Shown here: positions 43,913 through 56,278 of the stretch, piece by piece | Numbering within the stretch: position 1 is the first letter of the stretch | How the letters are laid out: each line of letters starts with the position of its first letter | Assembly: GCF_902167145.1 (NCBI RefSeq) | Contig: NC_050100.1 | Coordinates: forward strand, 216,250,081-216,314,080 | Origin: Zea mays | Taxonomy: Eukaryota > Streptophyta > Magnoliopsida > Poales > Poaceae | Direction of reading: 5' to 3' | Length of the DNA stretch: 64,000 nt | Notes under the pieces: generated by a model | Seen by the model: the letters and a program-made list of their open reading frames with translations, nothing else | What the model was told of the DNA's origin: nothing | Databases searched by the model: none | Program-made: the position numbers and the translations under genes

Positions 43913-46217
43913 TGAAAGTTGCCTAGAGGGGGGTGAATAGGCAAGTTAAAACTTTTTCAACAAAAACTAGAAGCAAACTAGGTAAAACTGAATTGATCTC
44001 GAAATTCACCCAGTTAACTTTGGAAATGAGATGTTCTAAATGATCCACAGGGTTCAAAGTAGTAGATCTGAGAAGGGCACTTCTCAAAATCCACACACCA
44101 AAAAGATATAAACAATCTTCCACGGAATGGTGAGAGAACGAAGAACACTAACAAACACAATGAGCAAGAACGCAAGAGACACAGGATTTATCCCGAGGTT
44201 CGGTCACACCACAAAAGGTGCCCTACTTCCTCGTTGAGGTGCCCACAAAGAGCCGGGTCTCTTTCAACCCTAATCCTCCCTTTGCCGACCACAAAGGTCA
44301 AGCCCACACAATAATCTTTGCTCAAACGAGCGGGTAATACAAACTTTCTTGTGGTCTTCCACAAGATTTGGAGACTCACAAGAGACACCTAGTCGTCTAG
44401 GAGCTAGAAGCTCCAAGAGTAATGAATCCACAAAGAACTCGATGTAGTACCAAAGCTCGAATGAAGAAGAAGAGCAAGAGAGATTTAGAGATGAAGCACA
44501 AAACCGCAGCCCTCAAGCTCACTCAAAGATTTCTCTCCAAAGATTTGAAATGGGAGAGGCAAGAGATGTGTGTGAGAGAGAGGGAGGTGTTTCTTGGGTT
44601 AGAAATGGAGTTCAAATCGTGCTCACTACTTTGGGGAGAGAGGTAGGAGGTAGTATATATAGTTGGAGCTCAAAACTAGCCGTTGGGCCGATTTTTCTGT
44701 TTGAGGGCGGTTGAGCCTCCCCCCAGGGCGGTTGAACCTCCCCTGGCAGGCCTGGCAGCCTGTCTGCCAGTCTGACTGGCAGACTGACGCGCAGACTGAC
44801 CGCAGACTGGTCAAAGTTGACCAAAACCGGTTGAACCGCCCAGGGGGGGCGGTTGAACCGCCCCTGACAGCTCCTGGCGACCTGTTTGCCAGTCTGACTG
44901 GCAGACTGCAGATCAGAGGTCAGAGGGGTCAGAGACCAGCTGAACTGCCCCTCAGGACCAGTTCAACTGGTCTTGACCAGTGAGTTTAGGAGAGAAAACC
45001 CCAGCTCAACTGCCCGGAGGCAAGTTCAGCTGGTGTATGGTCAAAGAGGTTCACAGCTGAAGTTGAGTTCAGCTGAAGTTGAGAAAGCTCAACTCAGCTG
45101 AAGTTCAGCTCAGCTGAAAAGCTCAGCTGCAGCTGAAGAAGCTCAACTCAGCTGAAGTCAAGTTCAGCTGGAAAGCTCAGCTGCAGTTGAAGAAGTTCAG
45201 CTGCTTTTCAGCAAGAACACTCTAGGTTTCTCAACCCTAACCACGGTCAACCATAGAACGTTAAAGAGATTTTTGCTTTTCAAAAATAGCTTTTGAATAG
45301 AGAGGTTTGAGCTTTGGCAAACACCAACCTTCTTTTTGGATCCCCCTTTATAGTACGACGATTCCTATACTCAAGTTAAATAAAATATAATGAAGTAAAC
45401 TCCTTGAGTCATTGGTGTCTCATGTGTGATTTCTCCATGGCATTGCTTCATAAGGATCACAAACATCTTTGTCTCACCTTTTGAAGCAAACTCAAATCAA
45501 ACCCAGTGACTTGTACCATATCACCTTATGTGAGTTCAAATCATGGCTTCAAGTCACCTTACTGATGCATCAACATGTTATAACTCTTCATAGCTGATTA
45601 GTTCATCGACTTAGTGCAAGTACTCTCTTCTTCACCTTAGCCATGGTACCTCGGTCTACAAGCCGTCGCTTGACCTTCACCTTCGCTTAGTTCCTCGAAG
45701 CCCTTTCCTTGCTATCTTCACCCTATCAAGCCATTCTTGAGTCACATCAAATTGAGCATCCATTGAGAGAATCATTTCTTCAATATTGTGAACCTTGCTT
45801 GAATGTCTTCTAGATATAATTGTCAAGATCAATCAAGCTCTAGTTTGATTCTCATAGAAGCATATATGGACTGACAGTAATATGGTCAAGCCAATTCACG
45901 ATTCCTCATATCTTATTCTCTTTGGCTTGACCAATCCTCTAAATCACTTTGTCCTCTTATTCTGGTCATATGTATGTAGTGATTTCTCAGGTCTTGTCCA
46001 TATATTCAAACCAATATAGAGATCATATTATATCCATTTGCATTGTCTCATTGGTTATATAACCTCGTGTTGAACCTTTGTTCACCGATCATTATACACT
46101 ATTCAAGTATGTTCATCATACTGAATTTCCTGTTCAACACTTAGCAAACTCGTTAGACCTTTAAATGTGTTGTTATCCAAATCACCAAAACTCACAAAAG
46201 GGATGAATGCACTTTCA
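43913..46217 (-). repeat. E4 5' LTR
   Basis: This is the promoter-side LTR of the minus-strand element, 2305 bp. See the partner at 34091-36395. Confidence 0.95.
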
Positions 46218-46222
46218 GGTAG

Positions 46223-47877
46223 TCCGCGAGCCACAGCTCCGGTCTCGTTTCCCCCGAGTACTTTACGATAGTAGTCGGGGGTCGGAACCGGGTCGGGAAT
46301 GGCGCCCGTCGGATGGCCCGACTGAAAGCCTGCGGACCGGGTGGTTCGGGCGAAGGACTCCGATCCTCCCCGCTGTCGTAACGTCCCCCACGCCTGGGGT
46401 GATAGCCTCGGCGCACCCTTTCGTCGAGGTGAGCCCGACGGTCGCGTCGATGGTGCTCGTTGCCGAGGTGGCCCGGGGCCGCAGGCGCGGTGTTGCGCGT
46501 GCGCCCGGTGTAGACCGAGGCTTCCCGCATGAATCGGGAAGTCGCGGCATGAGGTTCCGAGGGATATCCTTGCCTTCGGGACGCAGTGCTCTCGGCCCGC
46601 CGGCCCGCGGCGCCTTCCAGGAGATTCTTGAGTTCTCCCTGGATCCGCCGACCCTCGGTGGTTGACGGCTCCGGCATCGCGCGGATGAGCATTGCTGCGG
46701 TTGCCAGGTTCTGACCGACCCCGCTGGATGCGGGCGGCGGCCTGATCCTGACGTCGTTGGCGACGCGGTGCTGGAGACCTTGGGGCAGATGACGTATTTC
46801 TCCGGCCAGGGGTTGGCCCACCCATGCCTGTCCGACGTCCCGACGGATCGGCTCAAGCGCTCCCGTTCCCTCGTTGAGCCTGGCCTGCGCCTCGCGGACT
46901 TGCTCGAGTTGTGGGTCGTAACCCCCCGCCGGAGCGGGGACCACAGCTAGCTCCCGTGGGATGTCGGCGCGAGGCACCGGCCTAGGGAGATCACCATCCT
47001 CCGGCATGCCAAGATGGTTGCCTTCGGTGGGATTCCCTAGCTCGATGTGGAAACATTCGCGGCTTGGGCCGCAGCTCTCGTCGCCAAGGCTGCGGCTTGC
47101 ATCGGAACAGTCGGACAGACAGTAGTCACATGCGGCCATGAAGTCCGGCACGGCACTGGGGTTGCCAAGTCCGGAGAAATCCCAACCGATGCTGGGGTCG
47201 TCATCTTCCTCGGACCCAGAGGGCCCGTAGGTCGAGACGTCCGTCAGTCGGTCCCAAGGCGATCGCATACAGAACCTCAGTGGGGTTGCACTCGCCTCAA
47301 TGAGGGCGCCCGCCAAAACGAGGTCGTTTGGCGGGTTGAGGCCGAGTCGAAATGACGCAAGATGGGAGTTAGTCGTTACCTTTTGGTCGACGAGGAGCGA
47401 CGTAGTCACATCGGGGTCTGGTTGCGCCGTCATCTCTGGTTCGAGGGCGACGTCCTGCAGGCTTTCCGCGAGCGCGCCGGCGTCGTCTTCTTGCTCGGGG
47501 TCATCGTGCCGCGGGGGGACGGCGCTTGCCTCCGTCTTGAACGCGAGGTCGATGTCCGGCGTGCCTTCCGTCGGGGCGTCGGGGGCGTCGATTCGCTTGA
47601 CGGCCGGCGAAGCGCGGCCTCCCGTCTGGCCTTGACGGCCCCGCCTCCTCCTCCGTTGGCGGGGGAGAGAACGGAGCGAGCCCGAATGTTGCTTTTCCAC
47701 CACGCGGGGTAGATGTCGTCGATTCCGCCGCCGGCGGGCGAGTTGTCGGCCGCCATTGTCGTGGTCGCACGGCGGTGGAAGAAGTATCATGTCGTAGCTG
47801 CCGTCGAAGGACATGAACTCGAGAGCCCCGAAACGAAGCACCGTCCCGGGCCGGAGAGGTTGCTGGAGACTGCCCAT
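46223..47877 (-). CDS. E3 gag, 5' part (cut by E4)
   Basis: From ATG 47877 (MGSLQQPLRPGTVLRFGALE) the frame is open without lesions to LWLADY at the E4 insertion. Its continuation is at 34085. It contains the N-terminal Arg-rich region (RRRRNRRHLPRVVEK), an acidic middle and a basic Arg/Gly segment (HHRRDRRAHLDERVRRGYHP) before the gag domain. Comparison with E1 identifies the E1 frameshift and nonsense codon, since E3 has sense sequence at both sites. As it stands it would yield a truncated gag ending in a few LTR-encoded residues. Confidence 0.87.
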
Positions 47878-47917
47878 CTGGAGCTTGACGGGTAGCTATT
47901 CGTCAGCACGCAGCAGG

Positions 47918-47935
47918 CCCCTACCTGGCGCGCCA
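47918..47935 (-). other. E3 primer binding site
   Basis: On the minus strand TGGCGCGCCAGGTAGGGG follows the 5' LTR after a 2-nt spacer, identical to E1. Confidence 0.85.
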
Positions 47936-47937
47936 AC

Positions 47938-49733
47938 TGTCGGCGTTTCGAGACAGGGGGGTCCCTAAGCCGACGAGTGAGTGTGCTGCGTGCCCCAGCC
48001 CAGATGGGTCGAGCGCGTGGGCGAGCGCGGAGGGGGGAGAGGCGAGGCGGCCGGAGCCGAGCGTGAGAGAGGTGGAAGTCCCGCGGCCTTCGTGTTCGTC
48101 CCGCGCCCAGGTCAGGTGCGCTTGCAGTAGGGGGGTTACAAGCGTCCACGCGGGTGAGGGAAGCGAGCGGCCCCAAGAGAGCGCCTGTCCCGTCCTCGGT
48201 CCCGCGCGGCCAACCTTCTCTGAGAAGGCCCTGGTCCTTCCTTTTATAGTCGTAAGGAGAGGACCCAGGTGTACAATGGGGATGTAGCAGAGTGCTACGT
48301 GTCTAGCGGAGGGAGAGCTAGTGCCCTAGGTACATGCCGATGTGGCAGCCGGAGAGATCTGGGCATCCTGCTGGCGTGATGTCGTGGCTATCGGTGGTGC
48401 GGCGGAGCCTGATGGAGGGACAGCTGTTGGAGCGGTCGAGTCCCTGCTGACGTTGTCCTGCTGCCGTAAGAGAGCTGGGGGCCGCCGTCGTCATAGAGCT
48501 CGTGGAGCGCCATCATTGCCCCTCTGGCGGAGCTGGCCGGACGAGACGCCGGTCTTGTTCTCCGTGACCCGAGTCGATTCGGGGTAGGGTGATGATGACG
48601 TTTCCTGTTGACGTGGCGGTCTGTGCTCTAGGCAGGGCGACGTGGGGTTTCCTCCGAAGCCGAGGTTGAGTCTTGCCTTCAGTTGCCGTGGCCGAGCCCG
48701 AGCCAGGGGGTCGGGCGAGGCGGAAGTCGTCCGGCCGAGGCCAGGGCGGAGTCCGAGCCCTGGGGTCGGGCGAGGCGGAGTTTCGTCGTCTTCCGGGTCT
48801 TAGCCTGAGTCCGAGCCCTGGGTCGGGCGGAGCGGAGTTCGCCGTCTTCCGGGTCTTAGCCTGAGTCCGAGCCCTGGGGTCGGGCGGAGCGGAGTTCGCC
48901 GTCTTCCGGGTCTTAGCCCGAGTCCGAGCCCTGGGGTCGGGCGGAGCGGAGTTCGCCGTCTTCCGGGTCTTAGCCCGAGTCCGAGCCCTGGGGTCGGGCG
49001 GAGCGGAGTTCGCCGTCTTCCGGGTCTTAGCCCGAGTCCGAGCCCTGGGGTCGGGCGGAGCGGAGTTCGCCGTCTTCCGGGTCTTAGCCCGAGTCCGAGC
49101 CCTGGGGTCGGGCGGAGCGGAGTTCGCCGTCTTCCGGGTCTTAGCCCGAGTCCGAGCCCTGGGGTCGGGCGGAGCGGAGTTCGCCGTCTTCCGGGTCTTA
49201 GCCTGAGTCCGAGCCCTGGGGTCGGGCGGAGCGGAGTTCGCCGTGGCGCCTTCGGCAAGGCCTAGTTGCCTGTCAGACTCACTCTGTCGAGTGGCACTGC
49301 AGTCGGAGTGGCGCAGGCGGCGCTGTCCTTCTGTCAGACTGGCCAGTGGAGCGGTGGAGTGACGGCGGTCACCTCGGCTCTGCCGGGGGCGCGTGTCAGG
49401 ATAGAGGTGTCAGCCCACCTTTGCGTTAAATGCCCCTGCAATTTGGTCAGTCGGTGTGGTGATTTAGTCAAGGTTGCTTCTGAGCGAAGCCAAGGCCTTG
49501 GGCAAGCCGGTGATGTGTCCGCCATAAAAAGGGGGGCCTCGGGCGAGACGGAAGTCTCTCGAGGTCGGCTGCCTTCGGCCGAGGCTAGGCTCGGGTGAAG
49601 CGCGATCGAGTCACTCGTGTGGACTGATCCCTGACTTAATCGTGCCCATCAGGCCTTTGCAGCTTTATGCTAATGGGGGTTACCAGCTGAGAATTAGGCG
49701 TCTTGAGGGTACCCCTAATTATGGTCCCCGACA
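47938..49733 (-). repeat. E3 5' LTR
   Basis: The 1796-bp partner of 23638-25433. It contains an inverted TATA (CTTTTATA on + at 48241-48248) and the 57-bp minisatellite. Confidence 0.95.
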
Positions 49734-49738
49734 AATAG

Positions 49739-51059
49739 TAACGGTAAAAAGTAACGGTAAAAAGTAACGGTAAAAAGTAAAGGTAAATAGTAACGGTAAA
49801 AAGTAACGATAAATAGTAACGGTAAAAAGTAACGGTAAACGGTAAAAAGTAATGGTAAAAAGTAATGGTAAACGGTAAAAAGTAACGATAAAAAGTAATA
49901 GTAAAAAGTAACTGTAAACAGTAAAAAGTAACGGTAAAAAGTAATGGTAAACGGTAAAAAGTAACGGTAAAAAGTAACAGTAAAAAGTAACGGTAAAAAG
50001 TAATGGTAAATGGTAAAAAGTAACGGTAAATAGTAACGGTAAAAAGTAACGGTAAAAAGTAACGGTAAATAGTAACGATGAACGAACGATGAACGATGAA
50101 TAGGAACTATGAACGAACGATGAACGATCGAATGATCGAACGAACGAACGATCGGAATTTTAGCAGCATAACGGCAGGAAAAGGATTATTTGGACGAACG
50201 AACGGACGAACGATCGAACGATCGGACGAACGGACGAACGAACCATTAACGATCGGACGAACGATCAAATGATCGGACGAACGAACGATCGGAATTTCGG
50301 CAGCATAACGGCAGGAAAAAGATTATTTGGACGAACGAACGGACGAACGATCGAACGATCGGACGAACGGACGAACGAACCATGAACGATCGGACGAACG
50401 ATCAAACGATCGGACGAACGAACGAACAAACTAAGAACAGGGGGACGAACGATCGAAGAACGATCGAACGATCCTTGTGCTAGTGTGTGCTTGTGTGGAA
50501 GGTGGAGTGGGAGTGGGCGTGTGGGTGTGGGGGGGGAGGGAGTTGCCATGAAATGGCTTGGGGTGGGATGAGAGGAGGCCCTTGCCCCTCTATTTATAGC
50601 CATGGTGGGGGATTAGGGGGAGGGATGAGAGGATTAGTGGGAGGATGAGAGGATTAGTGGGAGATTAGCATGGATTTGTCTTATATGAGTGTAATTAGCT
50701 TGTAGAGCTCACCGTATGACACTGGAGGCATACGTATACGTATGAGCATGAGAAAAGTTATGGAGAAAATATTTGTGGGGGCTTGAAAAATGATTCTGAA
50801 GGTATTTCTTAGGAAGAAAATACTTGGAGATATATCGGTGGAATATCTAGGCAATATTTCTGGAAAGAACTTGAAGGGGATCACTAGGGAAAATATTTGT
50901 AGGATATTTTGAGGAGGATTTTGGAGAGAATATAGACCACTATATTTTATTTGCTGATATCAACTCGCAAAAAAACATTTTGAAATGAAATTTAAAATTC
51001 ATTTTGAATTTAGAGGGAGTTTGAGAAAATTTCAAGATTTGAATTTTTGGGATGCTACA
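49739..51059 (-). repeat. E2 3' LTR, second segment, with simple-sequence arrays
   Basis: This continues the E2 LTR after E3. 49739-50085 is an array of AGTAACGGTAAAA/AGTAATGGTAAA units, and 50085-50475 an array of CGAACGATCGGACGAACGG-type units. Unique LTR sequence follows to GGGATGCTACA, with an inverted TATAAATAG near 50590. The array lengths differ from the right LTR, which explains the overall 45-bp length difference. Confidence 0.9.
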
Positions 51060-52847
51060 AATCTACCCCACTTAAAAGGAATCTCGTCCTCGAGATTCGG
51101 CTTAGAAGGGTTATGGGTATAGCTTTACTTCAGCTACATATCTTCACTTTGCAGACTCTTCGAGGAGATGGAACTTCAACAAAATCCGGCCTTTGAGGAG
51201 CATCTGGTTGCTGATTGCAAACGCTGATTCTGGCTACTCAAGATCATCTTCAAGCTTCTAGCTTTCGCTTGGCAGCTAGCTTATTGAGGGAGCATCGATG
51301 CCAACACACAAACCTTTCTCTTGCGAACTTCCACATGGATTCCTTCCTTGATTGGTCTTCTAGTGCTTCATCAACAAAACTTGGGTGACCACTTCTCATC
51401 CAGAAACATATATGCTTGGATGATCTGGTACTCCACAAGCTTGCTACAGGCCTTCTTCTTTTTCTCCATAGCAAGAACCTTACTGGAACACTACCCCACT
51501 TAAAAAGAATGAGGGTAGAACTATTGAATCTTGGGGATTTGAACTCCTTGAAGTACCTCATAACAAGGGTGTTACGGGGCCTTCTTCTGTTGTTGCTGCT
51601 TGACCAGGCTGCAGAGAGATGACTGTCACAGGGTTGATTCTGGGAGAACCTTCTTATCTTCTCTTCACTATCTTCTTTTCTCTTCTCACTTTTGCTTTCT
51701 TTCTCTTTGCTCTTCCCACTGGAGGATTCTATCAAAGAGTATTACCATCATACAGAGGAGGAAACCGAAGATGTTGAACCATGTACAACAGTCTTCAACC
51801 CAAGAATCACCAAGCATTGTGATCTTAGGGGCGAGGGAGTGGGAAATGGGGTTGCTTGCGATTTGGCAGAGGGTATTTTATCTGGTGTGTGCTTTGCTTG
51901 GGATGGGAGTTGAGGGAGCTGGTGGGGGGGTTTATAGGCGAGTGGGGTGCTCGGTTGTGGAGTGGTGGTGATGGAGCAGGTGACACAAGGCAACAAGTGC
52001 GATGGAGGGGGGATGGTGTTGTTGGCGGTAATGGTGGTGGGTGCGCTGCAAAAGGGGGCGTGTGTGGTGGTGGTGCGCATGGAGGCGGGCACGCGTGCAG
52101 GGGGCACGGGTGAGTGGTGGGGTCAATGAACCTGATGTTTGTGGTTTCTGGTTCCAAGAATCTTTGCCTCTCTGTATGGTAATAACTCCTTTTGTCCTCT
52201 TTTTCTGTTTACTTTGACTCAGGGGCAGTGCTTCGATTCTCACGGCCAGTCCTTTTGACTAAGCGGCTGGACGAGTTTCTTCTGTAGCTTATTCCAGGCT
52301 TCAAGGGTAAGCTTCCCGGTATCTTCTTTGGTAAGGCACTTTTCTCTTGAGATGGGTTAAGATGAGAATGGAAGCATAAGGTGAGGATTAGATCTAATTT
52401 GTGATTTATGTTTTTAGAGAAAACCTTTCTTAAAAAGAAAGAAAACACACAAGCTCAGCAATAATAAGCACAAACAAATCAAATGTTTTGAATAAGGGAA
52501 GAATAGAGTTTCTTCAAAGCACGAACTACTCAGATTCTGGGGCTAAGCATAACTACCATTGCTCGGCTCCTGAATTGAGAACTATGCTAATGCAACTTAT
52601 GAGCACTAACGTTAAAGCATCACATATGCACTCCAAAGGGGAGAAAACATCAAGCAAAATTCATTTTGAAATGCCCTAGGGGGCCACACAATTAGAGTTT
52701 TGCAAAACACGAGTCTACACGATTACCTCTCATACATGCAGGGCTCTAGCCAAAGTGAAGAAAAACTTCACTACCCAATGCATGCAGAGGACTGGGCATA
52801 ACTAACTCAGACCTGGCAGCTTCTCTTCTAGCGAGGCTAGCGCAACT
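51060..52847 (-). other. E2 internal region downstream of its ORF
   Basis: Next to the LTR the minus strand has a purine-rich tract (AGTGGGGTAGATT), the likely polypurine tract. The rest shows a 161-aa minus-strand frame (51250-51735) rich in Lys, Ser and Arg with no recognised domain, and a G/T-rich stretch around 51900-52130. I find no retroviral domain here. Confidence 0.6.
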
Positions 52848-53969
52848 TCAATCTGAGGCATCTCCTGGATGGGTTAAGAGGGAGCTGATGTTGATGACTT
52901 CTTCTGGCGGTGACTGAGGTGGCAAGACTGGGTTGAGCTCTTCTTCAAGTGGGACTGGCTCTTGTAGCTCCTCAGAGGGCGATGGTGCTGGCGGGGTGCT
53001 TGCAGCTTCTTCTTTGATCTCACGGGACGGTGCTGGAATCTTCTTCATGGTGAGGGGCTCAAACAACTCTGACGGGGGATCTTGGGAGGACTCGGGGTGC
53101 TCTTGCTTATTCATAGCCTGAGGGAAGACTGGAATTCCTTCCAAGACTATGGCTCCTTCCGGTAGTTCCCAAGCCTTCTTCTCTCCTCTGATAGAGACCG
53201 GGTGACCTTCAAGAATCTGGGGGTCTTCAGCTCTGATGGGTTGAACTGGGTTGGATGAAGTGGGCTCTTGGATCCGCAGGGCTCTACGTTGGTTATGGGT
53301 TACCAAGTAGGCATCCATCAACTTCTGGATGTGCTCATCCTTGGCTTGCTTCAGGGCTTCAACAGCAATGGCTTCACGACTTTCCAAGGCAGCTACACGG
53401 GCTTGAGCTGTGGTGAGATCCACATGGAGCTGACGGTTGCGCTTCTCTGCATCTTCTGCTCGGGCAATCATCTGACGGTGGTGCCGAGCCAAGAAATCAT
53501 ACTGGGCATCCAGGGTGAGCAGGTATGCAGTGAGGTACACGATTGTGGGGTCATCCTCAAGCAGCTGCTGCACTTCCAAGGCACGCATTCTGGCCATCCA
53601 AGCGGGATAGTCTCTCTAAAAGGGCGGAAAGAATCTGAGCGGGGTGTCGGCCACTTCTTCTTCATACAGTTGACACAGGGTCCTCAATGCCTTGCGAGCG
53701 ACGACTTGGCAGGTGTCTTTGAATCTGTGCCCAGCATCAGTGACACTCCATTCCACATGGTGCGGACTGGATCCAATGTATACAGTCACGACACATTTCT
53801 CTGTGCCATGCTCGACGAATTCACGACCATCATACTTTGGCTGGCTCCTGATTCCGAGGAGGACTGTGCATGCTCTCAGCAACTTGGGGAAACCATCTTC
53901 ATTTTGGCAAAAGCTGGTTTGGCAGTGAACCTCCATCTGACTTCTGAGAGAAGGAAAGGGGGAAAGCAT
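52848..53969 (-). CDS. E2 ORF of unknown function (dsRBD-like segment + coiled coil), in-frame TAG
   Basis: One frame runs from ATG 53969 to TGA 52848 (about 373 codons), interrupted by a single TAG at 53616-53618 (…RFFPPF-stop-RDYPAWMARM…). The first part (about residues 43-100) has the order basic/aromatic start, EHGTEKCVVTVYIG, a short loop, then helix DTCQVVARKALRTLCQLYEE. This resembles a double-stranded-RNA-binding fold, though the usual basic KKxAK motif is missing. The second part is helical and heptad-rich (RAEDAEKRNRQLHVDLTTAQ), then Pro/Glu-rich. It is not gag, RT or integrase. I recall similar frames being repeated in grass genomes without assigned function. The TAG may be inactivating or a readthrough site. 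Confidence 0.55.
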
Positions 53970-54071
53970 TTTTGAAATGAAGGGATGAGAGCAAGATTTT
54001 TTTTAAGAAAATAGTTTGGACTCAAAAACTTTTGATCAGGCTAAGGGTTACGTCCTGCGGCCAACCTAACA

Positions 54072-54083
54072 GCTCTGATACCA
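54072..54083 (-). other. E2 primer binding site (initiator tRNA-Met)
   Basis: On the minus strand TGGTATCAGAGC lies 2 nt inside the right LTR. It fixes E2 orientation as minus. Confidence 0.9.
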
Positions 54084-56092
54084 CCTGAAGCGTCCCCAAT
54101 CCTCTGGGACTCAAATGTGATACAATTACTAGTCCCAGGAGGCTAGTAAACACATTTATACATCAGATGATTACAGATCTGCTTAAACGACAAACCTATA
54201 AAGGTGGCGAACAACTTTAAAAGTTGGTCCACAACTCGGGACATATCATCAGAGTGGGGCTGAAGCAGCCCGATATACGCAGTGAAGCAAATCAGCGGTC
54301 CAACAGCCACAGGCAAGGTTGGGAACAGCCGTAACTCTTACCCGATCTCCTTTTTCTGAAAAAAAATAAATAAGCAAGGGTGAGTACAAACGTACTCAGC
54401 AGCCCACCTTCACCCGCGGAATGGGGAAATCAGATATAATGCATGGAATATGTGGAGCTCAGAATATTTTGCAGAATCAGCAATATTTTATGCGGGGTTG
54501 TTTTGAAAAAACATTTTGTACTTTCTCAAAGCGCATCCTCTCCAAAAGGAGCAGGAAGTTTTTCAGTATTATAACAAAATCCCCTGGACTAAACCATCCA
54601 GGTATCTCAGCAGTTTCCCACTGGTTTTCCTTTTCAAAAATAGCTACTGGACTTCCCGTCCACCATAGCTCACGGCTAAACCGCCGGACCTTTTAAAAAC
54701 CATTTTTCTCAAACGCACCCCTTTTTGAAAACAAAAACATTAATTGCCATACCATACCAGACTCGTCCATACCAGTGGACACGGACTATTCGAATAGGTT
54801 TGAACTCTGCGCAGAGGTGTACACTTTACCCACTAGTCCGGTTTCTGCGATCTCACCGTCGTGAGACCCGAATGCCGAATCTCTTTCTTTCCTTGCACTT
54901 CCTAACCTTAACGGTTATACCGGAAGGAGTCAGGCCACCACCATGTCCAAACCAGACAAAACTTTCCCCCTCCTTATCCTCCCGGTGCTCCCCAGCCTTC
55001 ATAACCCTGGGGTTGGACCGTACGAGTTCAGATTGAGTGACTGCCCACACAGTCTCGAGTGGTTGTACTTATCATGAGTACAGGTAGTGAAAGATGACAA
55101 ACCGGTCCTTATACGAGGGGACAATCCTTCTGCTCACGCCTAAACCAGCTGAGCCATCACCTTAGGCCCTCCCCTAAACCAGGGAGTCCCTGATTATCCC
55201 ACTCACAAGGTGATAAGGGTGAAAACCCTTCATCATACACATTTTGAAAAGCATTTTCTTTTGAAAACTCACACCTTTCCTCAAATCATTGGTAACAAAT
55301 ATATCAGGGATTGATTGCGGCAAGCGGCTGGGTGGCCATAATAACTTGTCTCAAAATCATATCATGCATAAAATAACAGGCTGAGGGTTGTGGTTGTAAA
55401 AGCATAGGTAATTTATGCATCAAAGGGATCCAGTGAGCTTGCCGTGCTTATCCGGCGAAGGGGAAAGAGGAGCTCGCGGAACTGGCTTCTATCTCCACTG
55501 CCTGGCGTAGACTTGCAGATCTGGCCTCCACGAGACGACACGAACGCTCCGATAACTATGCAACATGAACAAGCAAACATACAAACAAGCAAGTATACCA
55601 ACAAATATTTAGTATAGTGGTCAATATAGTGATATATGGATGGGTAGAGTCTTGAGTAGAATATGTGTCATGTGGTGTTGGGATACTGCTGGTGGTGGAG
55701 CGAAGGTGCTTACCAGGAGGGTGGACTGGAGACGAAGCGACACTATGCGTGTAGCTGGCAGAGCGGAGTAACTGAGTGAGTGGGGTGTTTGCCTTGGCTG
55801 AGGGTGTTGCGTGTGTGTGGAGAGGGAGAGGGTACCTGGGTGTATTTATAGCTGGGTGTATGTGGTGTAGCACAGCGAAGTTCACTGTTGGTGAGAATAG
55901 TGACGAATGAATCGTCTGACTTAGTATGAACAGGAGAGTTATAGGCAGAATATGGGACGAGAGTATTTTGGGAGTTTTCTGGAATATGAACCATGCTTAA
56001 GGGATGACATGGTTGGATAGGGAATAGTTTGATAAGAATTTAGAAACGAGAATTATTGGAATCTGAGTTCGGAAGCCTGGTTCGAAGGAATC

Positions 56093-56152
56093 TCAAGTTA
56101 AGCGTGCTCAACTTGGAGAAACCTAGGATGGGTGACCAGCTGGGAAGTTCCC
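56093..56152 (+). other. 5S rRNA-like segment, second LTR copy
   Basis: Same block as 23436-23495, retained in the other LTR of E2 without changes in the A-box-like and C-box-like sequences. The only nearby difference is just downstream (CTACTAG versus CTACTGG). Confidence 0.8.
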
Positions 56153-56278
56153 TACTAGAATGAAAATCACAGTCACCGGAGTTTGTATAACTGGAATATG
56201 GGTCTGGCTGATCTTAGGTGGACTGGACAGCATGATGGATGAGTAGTTGAAATTTGGGGTAATCGGATGATCGATGAA

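Larger units (their letters stand above)
34091..46217 (-). mobile_element. LTR retrotransposon E4 (Ty1/copia, SIRE/Maximus-like, gag only), inserted in E3 gag
   Basis: LTRs of exactly 2305 bp (34091-36395, 43913-46217) start TGAAAGTTGCC and end ATGCACTTTCA. The TSD is perfect, GGTAG (34086-34090, 46218-46222). The minus orientation is set by the iMet-type PBS (43899-43910), the polypurine tract AAAAAGGGGGAGATT next to the left LTR, and gag on the minus strand. Only one LTR mismatch was noticed. There is no protease, integrase or RT, so it is a very recent insertion of a non-autonomous element. Confidence 0.93.
23638..49733 (-). mobile_element. LTR retrotransposon E3 (same family as E1), inserted in the E2 LTR
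   Basis: LTRs of exactly 1796 bp lie at 23638-25433 and 47938-49733, with a perfect TSD AATAG (23633-23637, 49734-49738). Orientation is minus: PBS, gag start and 5' LTR are on the right. Net length without E4 is about 14.0 kb, close to E1. Only 5 differences were seen between its LTRs. It keeps a long open RT-integrase frame but has two single-base frameshifts, and gag is split by E4. Confidence 0.95.
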
